A stretch of 64,000 bases of DNA from Porpolomopsis calyptriformis (Eukaryota > Basidiomycota > Agaricomycetes > Agaricales > Hygrophoraceae), in the NCBI GenBank assembly GCA_951640195.1, contig OX621170.1, forward strand, positions 806,001-870,000, written 5' to 3'. The notes beneath the pieces were generated by a model. It was not told the DNA's origin and made no database searches. It saw only the letters and a list, made by a program, of their open reading frames with translations. Below are positions 1 to 9,949 of this stretch, piece by piece. Every line of letters begins with the position of its first letter. Within the stretch, counting starts at the first letter, position 1. Position numbers and translations under genes: made by a program.

Positions 1-1
1 C

Positions 2-556
2 AGAACTGTAGCCTGTCTGAATGCAATCAAAGCGCACCCGGAATGGAGTGATTTGGATCATCCGTTCATGAGTTATAACGGTTGTAAGTTTGAGGGCGAA
101 TTACACATATTTGTGCCCAAATAGGCAACCGCCATAATATGTGCAAACAGCAATAACTACGACCATCACTGGTACACGTTCGACAAGGACAGCGACTTTG
201 ACGACAAGAAGAATCAACTTGAAGATTGGCTGGAGGCGTACTAAGTTGGGCGCCAACTTTTGATGGTTATACTGGACCAGGATGAATCCGACGTCACCAC
301 CCCCACTATCCCCGAAGACCCCATCTCGCACTGCATCCATCGCGTCACCGACCGACTCTATGCTGCCCAGAACGGGTACCGCTCGATGATGGATGCCAAG
401 TACAAAAGGATCCTTGACCTGGAGGAGAATGCTGTGATGTGTAGGGAGCTGGCTGAAACTTGGTTGCAACGTGCCCGGGAGTTGGATGGTCGTTACCACT
501 GGTTTGACCCAGATGGACACCTGCTTCAACCCCCAGTTTATGATGGCACGACCTAG
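2..556 (+). pseudogene. GypA0 post-pol ORF (3' part), function unknown
   Basis: One reading frame stays open from the left edge to a stop at 554-556 apart from two in-frame stops (near 122 and 242), giving about 180 residues. The 5' end lies outside the window. The product is acidic and aromatic-rich (for example HHWYTFDKD near 160 and RYHWFDPDGH near 495). A helical charged stretch around 400-480 could form a short coiled coil. I see no catalytic motif and do not recognise the family. It lies between where pol should be and the 3' LTR at 836, so I infer a post-pol accessory ORF similar in position to the GypA ORF at 7800-8537. Sequence similarity between the two is not obvious. A second short frame (about 540-662) may be its frameshifted continuation. 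Confidence 0.45.
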
Positions 557-835
557 GGACCGGATGCTGTTCCCAAATGAACAGTATTCCTTATGCCTCC
601 CTTCTGGATGTGTGGTTAGAGAAGGTGATATCTACTGGAGAGTTGAGGAAAAGTATACCTAGTGGATAGTCTTTGATCCGACAACTATCCACTCATCCCT
701 CCTCTTCATCGCTCACCCATCTCATCACCCCTCTACCCACCTCTACCATCCCTTTACACCTCTCCTTGACACCCTTCCTTCGCTTTGAAGGGTCTTCTCA
801 AAATTCGGGACGAATTTCCTTTTTGTGGAGGTGAA
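557..835 (+). other. GypA0 3' untranslated region with polypurine tract
   Basis: C/T-rich non-coding stretch leading to a purine run GTGGAGGTGAA (825-835) directly before the LTR, the expected position of the plus-strand primer. The phrase around 803-822 (ATTCGGGACGAATTTCC) resembles the end of the GypA ORF3 region (8540-8556), which suggests GypA0 and GypA are related. Confidence 0.55.
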
Positions 836-1194
836 TGTTAGAGATATATTTTTTCTTTTTCCTTTGCTCGTCTATCTCTATTTACATCAGACAGTTTACA
901 TCAATAACCGCTTAGCCACCCAAGCTCCGCTTAGTAATAGAAGGTGACCAAGCCATATCTATATTTAGTCTACCATCACTCTCCTTATCTACATGACTCA
1001 TCCATAGTTGTTACGACTCACACGTAGTCAGCATAACTCATACTTGGCTAGTATATAAAGCTAGCAGTAGATAGACTTAGGATAAGTCTGTTTCTTTCGT
1101 TAACACCCCAATCAGTAGTCTTCCAACCCTTTAAAACCCTACACCCAGAGCCTGAAGTAAAACCTTGCGATCAACCCTAGACTGCTGTCTAACA
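836..1194 (+). repeat. GypA0 3' LTR (359 bp)
   Basis: Begins TGTTAGAGATAT and ends CTGTCTAACA, with TATATAAA at 1052-1059. A second copy of identical length lies inverted at 44064-44422, which fixes both ends. It is preceded by a polypurine tract, so it is the 3' LTR of an element whose body is upstream. The next bases, CTTGG, are the candidate target duplication: other GypB copies (33450 region) show the uninterrupted target. Confidence 0.88.
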
Positions 1195-1551
1195 CTTGGG
1201 TACAAAAGAATATTCCGATTACCCTAGGTATCTATTATAAAGTATGCAAAGTTATCCAGCAAAAAATCGACGCTGGTGTCTACGAACCCTCCAACTCCTC
1301 CTACTGATCGCAATGGTTCACTGTTCTAGAGAAAGGAGGGAAAGAACTTAGAATCGTTCATAGTCTCGAACTACTCAATCAAGTCACAATTCAACATTTG
1401 GGAGTTATGCCAATTCCTGAACACTTGGCCAAACAGTTCAGCAGTCGATCCTGTGGCACTATGTTCAATCTTTACATTAGATATGACGAATGAGTGATCG
1501 CACCTTCATCTCACAATCTAACCCTGTTCCAAACACCCTATAGGGCCCATC
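1195..1551 (+). pseudogene. GypB copy 1, gag-pol fragment (N-terminal reverse transcriptase)
   Basis: Reads as the start of a Ty3/Gypsy reverse transcriptase. It contains the segment around FTVLKKGGKELRIVHSLKPLNQ and the conserved PIPxHLAxQFS region, matching the better preserved copies at 22839-23141 (minus) and 32900-33450 (minus). In-frame stops and transitions interrupt it. It is cut on the left by GypA0 and on the right by GypC, and resumes at 14909. The last five bases, CCATC (1547-1551), are the target duplicated on GypC insertion (TCATC at 14909-14913, one transition). Confidence 0.8.
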
Positions 1552-1806
1552 TGTTACATCCCAGTTCCAACAAACTCCAATGAATTCCGATGAACTCTGA
1601 TAACTCTAACAACTCTGAACACTCCATACTTTTCACATGTTTCCTACTTGTGATGTCCTCTATTATCACTATGTCTCAGATATAATTATCTAGCAGGTAT
1701 ATAAGTACTGCATTTTTTCCTGTATCTGTAGACAGAATATTGACTAAGTCCCGTTGTTTATCCATCTCCGATCTCTGAATTCAACTCCAAAACTTCGGAC
1801 CTAACA
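1552..1806 (+). repeat. GypC 5' LTR
   Basis: Begins TGTTACATCCCAG and ends GGACCTAACA. It has TATATAA at 1699-1705 and the predicted RNA start near 1730, where the 11-mer complementary to the primer site lies. It matches the 3' LTR at 14654-14908 base for base in length, with mostly transition differences. Confidence 0.92.
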
Positions 1807-1808
1807 GT

Positions 1809-1819
1809 ATATTCTGTCT
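1809..1819 (+). promoter_or_regulatory. GypC self-priming primer-binding site
   Basis: ATATTCTGTCT starts two bases after the 5' LTR and is the exact complement of AGACAGAATAT at 1730-1740 in the LTR, 31 bp downstream of the TATA box. This is the geometry of Tf1-type self-priming, where the first 11 nt of the transcript fold back onto the primer site. The complementarity is seen; the mechanism is inferred. Confidence 0.7.
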
Positions 1820-1841
1820 CTAGCTCAGGTTTTTATTCACA

Positions 1842-2164
1842 ATGACACAACGTACTCTTGAACGTTTCATGGGATTTTCAACTAGAGGTCGATTATCTCC
1901 AACCAACTCCAAAACAAGTCCTGTGTCTCCGACTATGCATATATCTGAAAGGCTCCCTACTGCTTTTCATGATCAAGAAAATCCATTACGACCTGTAACT
2001 CCACGGACTACTCAAGGTCAAGCATCAACTTCAGTTGAAGAAACACCTCAAGTCCAGCTAGCTCAAGAAGCTCTGTCAAGTATAAACTTTGGTTGAAGAA
2101 ACACCTCAAGTCCAGCCAGCTCAAGAAGCTCTGGAACAGGAGATAGCTGAAGAGAGATTGATCA
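1842..2164 (+). pseudogene. GypC gag, N-terminal part
   Basis: ATG at 1842 opens a Ser/Pro/Thr-rich N-terminus. The frame ends at 2094-2096 because a 58-bp imperfect tandem duplication (repeat starts at 2034 and 2092) shifts it. The second repeat unit is in the frame that reads on, across the GypA-1 insertion, into the gag body at 8987. The original N-terminus was therefore about 100 residues. The last five bases, GATCA (2160-2164), are duplicated at 8983-8987. Gag would form the virus-like particle. Confidence 0.7.
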
Positions 2165-2563
2165 TGTCGCAGTCGGAATTTTCTTTTCTTTTCTTTATCT
2201 AATCACATGTAAACCTATCTCTTATCTTGGGATTCCCCACATTTGTCGGTGGGATTCCCCATTACCTTTCTCTGGGATTCCCCACTACTTTACCTATATG
2301 TGGACACCTTTCATTTCCGTTCTTGTTTCAACCCCTTTATGATTCGTCATCAATCACAATGACTCATTCTTATCTCTACCTCATGTTATGTCGCACTGAC
2401 TCACACAGATAAGTAGTCAGTATATAAAGAGTACCTCTTGTACGTATCAGACCTTAAGTCTGATTCCTCGTTAGCCTACTCATAACAAGGACTTGGAACC
2501 ATACCTTATATCTGGGACAGAACACCTGAAGTAAAATGCATTCCAAACAACTGGTTTATAACA
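2165..2563 (+). repeat. GypA-1 5' LTR
   Basis: TGTCGCAG...TTTATAACA. It contains three copies of the palindrome GGGATTCCCC (2229-2238, 2251-2260, 2274-2283), TATATAAA at 2421-2428, and the predicted RNA start with AAGTCTGATTC at 2456-2466. Confidence 0.93.
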
Positions 2564-2564
2564 A

Positions 2565-2575
2565 GAATCAGACTT
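2565..2575 (+). promoter_or_regulatory. GypA-1 self-priming primer-binding site
   Basis: GAATCAGACTT one base after the LTR is the exact complement of AAGTCTGATTC (2456-2466), which lies 35 bp downstream of the TATA box. GypA-2 keeps the same pair (36162-36172 with 36275-36285). This fits Tf1-like self-priming rather than tRNA priming. Confidence 0.72.
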
Positions 2576-3010
2576 CCTTCTGGTTCTCTCCCACTTGCTT
2601 ATCCAACACCCTCATCGCTGTGATTATCGACATCACCCTTTTGCCCCTCACCCACCTTCATCCTGGCTTCTACTGATAACTCAGACATTGAAGAACAATA
2701 CGAAGACCCTCTCTCAAGATCGACCTTTTCAGCTACAATTCGAGATCAAGAACCATCCTTTTCTTCAGCTCTCGAAGAAACATTAGTTACTCCCACTCCT
2801 ACTCCTGCTCCTGCCCCTCTAGGACCGTGAACTCGATCAAGAACAAGAGGACTCTTCTCTTCGTCTTCAGCCCCAGCAACAAGACCAGTTCATCAATGAA
2901 CTGCTACCCCACCAGGACGATATGGTTCTCTCTACTCCCAACTTTCTTCTGCGACATCAACACCAACACCAACAACACCAACAACTCCACAACAGCCGAC
3001 ATCCACCAAC
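2576..3010 (+). other. GypA-1 leader, possibly degraded gag N-terminus
   Basis: Between the primer site and the gag ATG at 3011. It holds only short broken frames rich in Gln, His and Thr codons. The corresponding stretch in GypA-2 (36286-36635) also lacks a clear ORF but reads in part as a disordered acidic protein, so an extended gag N-terminus is possible. Confidence 0.4.
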
Positions 3011-4147
3011 ATGTCAGGAACGTCCACCAATGCCCCCACCAATCCCCCTGCTATTGACATCACAACCTTGATGGCTACTGTTCGTCAACTCGAGCAGACC
3101 ATCACCCAGCTCTAGCAACAACAACAACAACAACCTCAACCCCCTCAGCCACCCCAACAACCTCCTCTGCCTCAACAACCCGCTCCCCCCTCTATCAAGA
3201 TCGCCAAACCCGATGAATATGATGGGTCTGTAGCCAAGTGTCTCAACTTTATCCAGGCTTGTCGTCTAGTCCTTGACGACAGCCAGTGGTCCAACAGACA
3301 AAAGATTACCTATGTCTTGTTGTTCATGAAGATCGTTGTCGCCCAATCATGGGCTCGACAGCAGACTTAAGAATTCAAACGTGTGCAATGGGTTGGAGCC
3401 AACTATGAGGATTTTATGGAGGAGCTCGAGGAATGTTTTGGAGATGTTGATGCAAGAGTGACAGCGCAGGTCAAAATTCAAAAGGTAACCCAAGGACTTT
3501 CTACTGTGGACAATTATAACATACGATTCGGAGCTCTCGCGGACGAAACTGGTTTCAATGATGACGCACTCAAAGTTTTCTACCGGAATGGCCTCAATCC
3601 CAGAATTCTTGAAAAAATCTATGTCCTTGATCCCATCCCTGCCACCCTCAACACTTGGAAGCGAAAAGCTTCCATCTTTGATCGACAATGTCTCGAACTC
3701 GCACTTGAGCGTTGTGCCACTCCCCGGAGTAACTACTACGCTCCCAGGGAGACCGTGGCTCGAACGACGACCCGAACTCCCTCCTCTGCTCCTGTCAAAC
3801 AGGAGACAACTTCCTCATCATCAATATCACGCGTTCCGCGAGGCAACTGCTATTGCTGCGGGGAACCAGGTCATTGAGTGAACAAGTGTCCAAATTCCCC
3901 TCTCACCTCTTCTTCGTCAGCGCGCCCATCGAGTAGTACCCCTGCCGGACAACGACAAGGAAAACCAACCACAGGGCGAGGTCGAGGACAAAACATTCGA
4001 GGTATCGAGACGGAACGAGTCAACGAGGTGGTTTCCCTAGCTACTACGGAGGAAACTATTCGAGTGGTGGATAACTGTGGGATCGATCGCTGGCTGAAAG
4101 AGAGAAAAACTCAGCTCGTCAAGGAACTAAAAGAACAGGGTTTTTAA
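3011..4147 (+). pseudogene. GypA-1 gag (capsid plus CCHC zinc knuckle)
   Basis: About 378 codons from ATG 3011 to TAA 4145-4147. Order: coiled-coil N-terminus with a Gln/Pro tract (3110-3195), capsid domain (about 3200-3720, with the conserved YxxRFGALADETGFND segment near 3520), basic/Ser linker, then a zinc knuckle CYCCGEPGH...NKC (3848-3890, C-X2-C-X4-H-X4-C). A TGA (3875-3877) falls inside the knuckle right after the His, and TAG/TAA stops occur near 3113 and 3367. The reading frame otherwise holds throughout. Gag packages element RNA. Pol follows in the -1 frame. Confidence 0.85.
4138..4144 (+). promoter_or_regulatory. Candidate -1 ribosomal frameshift heptamer, GypA-1
   Basis: G GGT TTT immediately precedes the gag stop TAA (4145-4147) and fits X XXY YYZ. 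After slipping one base back, the frame continues as TTA AAG... directly into the protease without a stop. The same heptamer, frame relation and stop occur in GypA-2 at 37832-37841. Confidence 0.65.
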
Positions 4148-7100
4148 AGAGTCCAAATGCTTTGCCTACCGTTATGGACGTATCTACTCAAGAATGTACC
4201 ACCACTCCATGCAATCTATTTCGAATTCTTGGTACTCTTGAAGAAGGCAATCTCGGACTCATTTTGGACGTTTGGATTGAAGCTACCGACACTGGTCGAC
4301 GTGTTCTGGCCACTGCTCTGGTTGATAGTGGAGCCTCTGGAAATTTCGTGGATGAGTCCTTCGCAACTCGCCACAATTTTACTCTAACACAATTGGAAAC
4401 CCCAATCCCCATACGGAATGCTGATGGATCTGAAAACCGAGGTGGACCCATCGAGAACGATATTGATATTTGGTTAGAGGCTCCTGGAGGACACAATGAA
4501 CGGATCCAATTGGAAGTGACCGATCTCGGATCTAAGATGGATATTATCCTCAGCTTCCCATGGCTCAAAAAGCACAACCCCAACATCGATTGGAAAGAGG
4601 CAACACTGGCTCTGGATAGCAAAGATTTCCCTCTTCCACAATGGATAGTGAATGATGCAGAGTCACAGGGAATGAAATCGGTCACGCTGGCCATGAATCG
4701 ACGCGTATCAAAGTCGGATGAATCCCAAGCCAGCATGGTGGAAGAAGATATGCGAAAGTTTGTACCGGAGGTATACTGGAAAGACTACTCTAGTGTCTTT
4801 GCCAAAGAATCCTTCGACCGCCTTCCACCGCATTCGGAGTTCAACCACACCATAGAACTGGACAAAACTTTCAGACCAGTCAAAGGCACGAAATATGCAA
4901 TGTCCCCTCTTGAGATGGATCACTTACACAAGTTCATCGACGAAAACTTATCTACTGGATGAATTCGAACTTCCAAGTCAAAACAAGTCTCTCCGTTCTT
5001 CTTTGGAAAGAAAGCCGAAGAAGTGAATGCTAAAGGTAAGAATGCTGGTTTACGCCCTATCGAAGATTATTGCTACCTCAATGAACACACGATTCCTGAC
5101 CATTACCCCCTTCCCCTCCTTCATCAAATACTCCAATGACCTAAACTCCTAACAGCGTCTCTGTTCACAGTCATGGATATCCGATGGGGATTCAACAACG
5201 TCAGGATCAAGGAGGGCGACGAATGGAAAGCCGCTTTTATCACTGAAGCAGGCGCCTTCGAACCCACCATCATGTTCTTTGGTTTACGAAACTCACCAGC
5301 CACCTTTCAACGGATGATCGACACAAGATTCAAAGAAGTCCTAGACTCTGGAAACGTTTTCATTTATATCGATGACGTGCTTGTTTGTGGAGACGATTTA
5401 CAGGAATTGCAACACTGAACCTTCAAAACTCTGAATATTATGAAGAAACATGGACTCTCGTGTAAACCTGTCAAATGCCAGTTCGAGAAGGAAGAAGTCA
5501 TTTATCTCGGAGTCGTCCTATCCAAAGGACGAATCACCACCAACCCAAAGAAGGTTGACACTATCATGTCTTGGCCTATTCCAGAAACGGTGAAACAACT
5601 CCAATCCTTCTTGGGCAGTGCGAACTTCTGGTGAAGGTATATCAAAGGTTTCTCCAAAGTCGCTACCCCTCTCTACGGACTCTTGCACAATGAAACTGTG
5701 TGGGAATGGACTCCTCGGAGACAAGAAGCTTTCGACAACATCAAGTCCCTCTTAACGAACACGCCCGTCCTTCATATTCCTAATCGCGATCTTCCTTATT
5801 GCCTAGAAACTGACGCCTCTATTATTGGGATCGCAGGAATACTCTCCCAGCTTCATGATGGACACTGGAAACCTGTTGGCTATCATTCAAGATCTACTTC
5901 TCCTGCCGAGAAGAACTACCCAACCCATGATCTGGAGCTCCTGGCGATCATTGACTCTTTCAAAAAGACAGTTTGGCTTTACGATATTTCTCCAAGAATC
6001 TTCGCCTATCGAATCGCCAGACTCGTTGGTCTGAATATCTGTCCAGATTTGGGTTCAAAATCGAATACGTTCCAGGTAGGAAGAATAAAGCCAACGGTCT
6101 GTCCAGACGCCCAGATTATTTGCCCGACGTCGAAGCCGACGTGGAGAATGAAGTTCTGATAGCGCACGACCGATGGGTAAATTCAATTATCAAGTTGTCA
6201 AATTCAAACCTTCTCTCCAGATTACACTTTAAAATCCCACTCCCGCAGAAGATCCAAGATAAACTCGAGGATGCCTCACTCACTTGGACCCAAGCTGATG
6301 GGCTTGTACGCGATATTGAAGGTCGGATAGTGGTGCCGGAGGAAGTATCTCTGCGCACAGACATTATACGACTGTCCCATGCCTACCCCCATGCTGGCCA
6401 CCCTGGCATTGAGAAGACAAAGGAACTCATACTTCGTAACTTTATTTGGGATGGTGCCTCACAAGACATCACCAACTATGTTCAATCCTGCCCTGCTTGT
6501 CAACAAAACAAGAACTTCCCCTCAAAGCCGTCAGGACTACTCCAACCCATACCCCCCTCTACGGAACCATGGAAGGAAATTACCATTGATCTCATCGTCG
6601 AACTCCCTAAGTCACAAGGCTATGATGCTGTAATGGTCATTGTCGATCATTTCACTAAACGTGCTCACTTCATTCCGACAACTTCCAATCTTTCATCAGA
6701 AGGTACTGCGAAACTCTTTCGGAATCACATCTGGAAACATCATGGATGGCCCCAAAAGGTTATATCCGATCGCAGAGTGCAATTTGCGTCCAAATTCACA
6801 GAAGCTCTCAATAACTCCTTAGGAATCATCTCCGGTCTCTCTACTGCATATCACCCTCAAACAGATAGTCAAACGGAACATACCAATCAAGAACTCAAAG
6901 TCTACTTACATTTCTATACCAACTTTATGCAGGATGACTGGTCAGAATGGCTTGCTTCTGCAGAATTCGCCTACAATAATCGACAACACTCTGCCACTTC
7001 ACAGTCACCATTCTATATGGAATATGGATGCCATCCCCACCTTCCCACAGCTATTCCAGATCAAAGTAATGTGCCTGCAGCAAATACCTTTCACGAACGC

Positions 7101-7640
7101 CTCACATGCGCGCAGCAAAATACCGAACGATCTTTATCAAAGACAATGGAATCGATGAAGAAATATGCTGATCGAAAATGGAAACCCTCACCCTCCTACG
7201 AAGAAGGAGATCTAGTCTGGTTGGATACCAAAAACATCAAGACGACACGACCCTCGAAGAAACTCGACAACCAATGGACTGGACCATTCAAGGTCTTGAA
7301 GAAGATATCGGACCTTGCTTATCTGATCGACATCCCCGGAACATGGAGACTACATCCAGTCTTTCACGTTTCACTCCTGAGACCCAACATCGGAAATGAA
7401 TCGCTCCACCCTAATGTCATCGACACATCACGGCCTCCTCCTGATCTGATCGAAAATGAAGAAGAATACGAGGTCGAATCTATATTACAACATTCCGGAG
7501 CTAAACAACGACGAAAATACTTGGTCAAATGGAAAGGCTATCCGATTGAAGAAGCCACTTGGGAAGATCGATCAAACATTTTATGACACGGCAAGGAAAT
7601 TGTGAAGACATACGAAGACTCAATTCAAACGGCGACTTGA
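4145..7640 (+). pseudogene. GypA-1 pol (protease, RT, RNase H, integrase, chromodomain)
   Basis: Polyprotein of about 1,160 codons in Gypsy/chromovirus order. Retropepsin: VDSGASGNFV near 4320. RT: LRPIEDY near 5050, the [13 protein letters not shown] block near 5270 and the YIDD active site near 5370. RNase H: LETDAS near 5810. Integrase: HHCC zinc domain (AGHPGIEKT to CPACQQNK, 6395-6510), then a DDE core with catalytic regions near 6590 and 6770 (SDRRVQF, where G is usual after SDR). Chromodomain at the C-terminus (KYLVKWKGYPIEEATWE, about 7515-7565), stop at 7638-7640. Stops near 4960, 5125, 5416 and 5632, and a short deletion/frameshift around 5965 in RNase H, inactivate it. Chromodomains target integration to modified chromatin in known chromoviruses. 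Confidence 0.92.
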
Positions 7641-7799
7641 TTCTATTCATTCGTTTGTCATCATCCCGTCTGCCAAGAATTGACCTCTATTTTTAGAACC
7701 ACTCCTTATAAACTACGAAACATCTCCACTTTCCTTCACGATCCAATAATCTTGTTGCAATAACCAAAACCACTCAACCAAAACTGCAACAATTTTATC

Positions 7800-8537
7800 A
7801 TGCCCGCCACACGATCCACACGATCCCCCTCCCCTCAAGTCGCCATCTGACGTTCCGGATGAATCCCTTCATCTGCCATTCGCTCCCCTACTCCTGGCCC
7901 CTCCACCTCTGCTTCCTCCCCTCGACAATTATGTCAACAGGCTCGCGCATGCGCAGAAGATTTCTTTACTGTTCAAACCCCTCCCCCCGAAGACCCTGCC
8001 ATCACCATCTCCCGCCTTACGGTTCATAGCAACAGCGTCAGCAATTAGAATCGCGAACTTCGTCAAGAACGCGAAGTTCTACAAGCTGAACTCAAAGCGT
8101 CGGAGAAAAGTGCTTTGTTTTGGAAGAATCATTGGGACCAGAGTGAGTTGAAAGTTTGGGAGCTCCAGCATCAGAAGAGACAAACGTGGGTTGATTGCTA
8201 CAATGTCACTACCCATGCCATCATCACCAAGCTCATAGAAGAGAGTCGTCAAAGCGAACGACTCACCAGGGAAGACTTCCTTCAGGCGCAACGAGACCTC
8301 GCGACAACAGAAACGTTAATCGAATACAGAGAATCAGTCGAATACCCCATCAATGTCGACCTGGAGTACCCGATCGATGATGACGACGTCGCAACAGTCC
8401 GAGCCCCCTCCCCCGTCGAAACGACTTTGGAAGTCGAACTCATCGCTTCCCCCTCAGTGGCCATTGAGGCCCCCGCCACCGAGGAAATCCCGACTCAGGC
8501 CTCAGAAGACGAAACGACTGACACCACCCAAGTTTGA
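7800..8537 (+). pseudogene. GypA-1 ORF3, conserved post-pol protein of unknown function
   Basis: From ATG 7800 to TGA 8535-8537, 245 codons with a few stops near the start (for example at 7848 and 8046). Three parts are visible: a basic, Ser/Pro/Arg-rich N-terminus; a central helical, Trp-containing segment (FWKNHWDQSELKVWELQ near 8117) with coiled-coil character; and an acidic, Pro/Ala/Thr-rich tail (EEIPTQASEDETTD). The same protein occurs in GypA-2 (41545-42282) and, nearly intact, in GypA-3 (63266-64000, minus). It follows pol by about 160 bp on the same strand. I do not recognise it. A nucleic-acid-binding or particle role is only a guess from its charge layout. Confidence 0.8.
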
Positions 8538-8572
8538 AATTCAGGATGAATTTCCTTTAAAGCCGAGGTGTA

Positions 8573-8982
8573 TGTCACGGTCGGAATTTTCTTTTCTTTT
8601 CTTTATCTAATCACATGTAAACCTATCTCTTATCTTGGGATTCCCCACATTTGTCGGTGGGATTCCCCATTACCTTTCTCCAGGATTCCCCAGGGATTCC
8701 CCACTACTTTACCTATATGTGGACACCTTTCATTTCTGTTCTTGTTTCAACCCCTTTATGATTTGTCATCGATCATGATGACTCATTCTTATCTCTACCT
8801 CATGTTATGTCGCACTAACTCACACAGATAAGTAGTCAGTATATAAAGAGTACCTCTTGTACGTATCAGACCTTAAGTCTGATTCCTCGTTAGCCTACTC
8901 ATAACAAGGACTTGGAACCATACCTTATATCTGGGACAGAACACCCGAAGTAAAACGCGTTCCGAACAACCGGTTTATAACA
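8573..8982 (+). repeat. GypA-1 3' LTR
   Basis: Begins TGTCACGG after the purine-rich GCCGAGGTGTA and ends TTTATAACA. It has four GGGATTCCCC-type motifs (8637, 8659, 8682 with one change, and 8693), one more than the 5' LTR because of an approximately 11-bp duplication. Followed by the target duplication GATCA (8983-8987). Confidence 0.93.
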
Positions 8983-9949
8983 GATCATGGCTTTTCAAAA
9001 TATTGCCACTATTGCTCAAGCTTCTTCTGGAGCCAAACCCGCAAAATCCAAAGTCCAAGAGCCTGATCCTTTTGATGGCTCTGATCCAATGAAACTCCAA
9101 CCTTTCCTAGTTCAACTTCAAGTGAATTTCAAGGATAGGCCTTCTGCGTTTACTTCCGATGAAGCTAAGGTTAATTATGCTATGTCGTTTCTGAAGGGAA
9201 TGGCGTTATCTTTATTCAAACCTTACCTTTTGGAGACTATTCCTAACCCTCCGTTGTTCCTCTCAGACTTCTCGGAGTTCTGCTCTGAGTTACAGGACCA
9301 ATTCGGACCTTTGGATCTAGTAGGAACTACTGAAGCGGAATTAGAATCTTTGAAGATGTTCGATAATCAACGGATCGCCAAATATATTGTGCACTTCAAT
9401 AGACTAGCAGTTCAAGTCCAATGGGATGTTGGAGCACTGTGGCATATCTTTTACTGTGGTCTTCCAGATCGAATCAAGGATTAAATGTCTCAAGTCGGAA
9501 AACCAGCCACATTAGTAGCTATGAAGGAATTAGCTCAAACAATTGATGCTAGGTATTGGGAACATAAAGGAGAGCTTAAATGTGACTCTGGTCATGCTCC
9601 TGCACCTCCGATGAATGCTCCTAAACCACCTTCAACTCCAATGACACCTTCTACTTTCAAAAAGACTCCTATGAAATCTGCCTCGATGACCTCAACTCTG
9701 AAATGTCCTGACCTTTCCGATAAACTCGGAAAAGATGGAAAGCTTACTCCAGCTGAATGAAAATGTCATTTGGATAACAACTTGCATATGTTTTGTGGAT
9801 CCCCAGCTCATATGGCAAAGGAATGTCCAAAGTCTGGTTTCTCTGCTTCAAAGAAGGCTTCTGGATGTGCCACTACTGTCGCTGAACCACCCACTCAGGG
9901 ATCTCCTACTCCTATTCCAAGCGCCTCTCCAGCTGCTCTGGAAAAATAG
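8983..9949 (+). pseudogene. GypC gag, main part
   Basis: Continues gag after the GypA-1 insertion. Capsid-like region with FDGSDPMKLQPFL (9070-9110) and conserved hydrophobic helices to about 9480, a TAA at 9482-9484, a Pro/Thr-rich linker, a stop near 9758, then a decayed zinc knuckle (FCGSPAHMAKEC, 9793-9830) whose first Cys is replaced. The frame ends at TAG 9947-9949. Pol is in the -1 frame, and the overlap open in both frames runs from about 9886 to 9949. GAA AAA TAG at its end offers a possible slip site, weaker than the GypA one. Confidence 0.82.

Larger units (their letters stand above)
2165..8982 (+). mobile_element. GypA-1: complete chromovirus inserted in GypC gag
   Basis: 6.8-kb Ty3/Gypsy element with LTRs of 399 and 410 bp, gag, pol ending in a chromodomain, and a third sense ORF before the 3' LTR. 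Perfect 5-bp target duplication GATCA (2160-2164 and 8983-8987). By hand alignment the two LTRs differ by about 15 substitutions, all transitions, plus one short insertion of about 11 bp. All reading frames carry stops. Confidence 0.94.

Noticed and set aside
101..529. 142-codon minus-strand Val-rich frame
   Set aside because: Antisense shadow of the GypA0 post-pol ORF; no homolog recognised and no supporting context.
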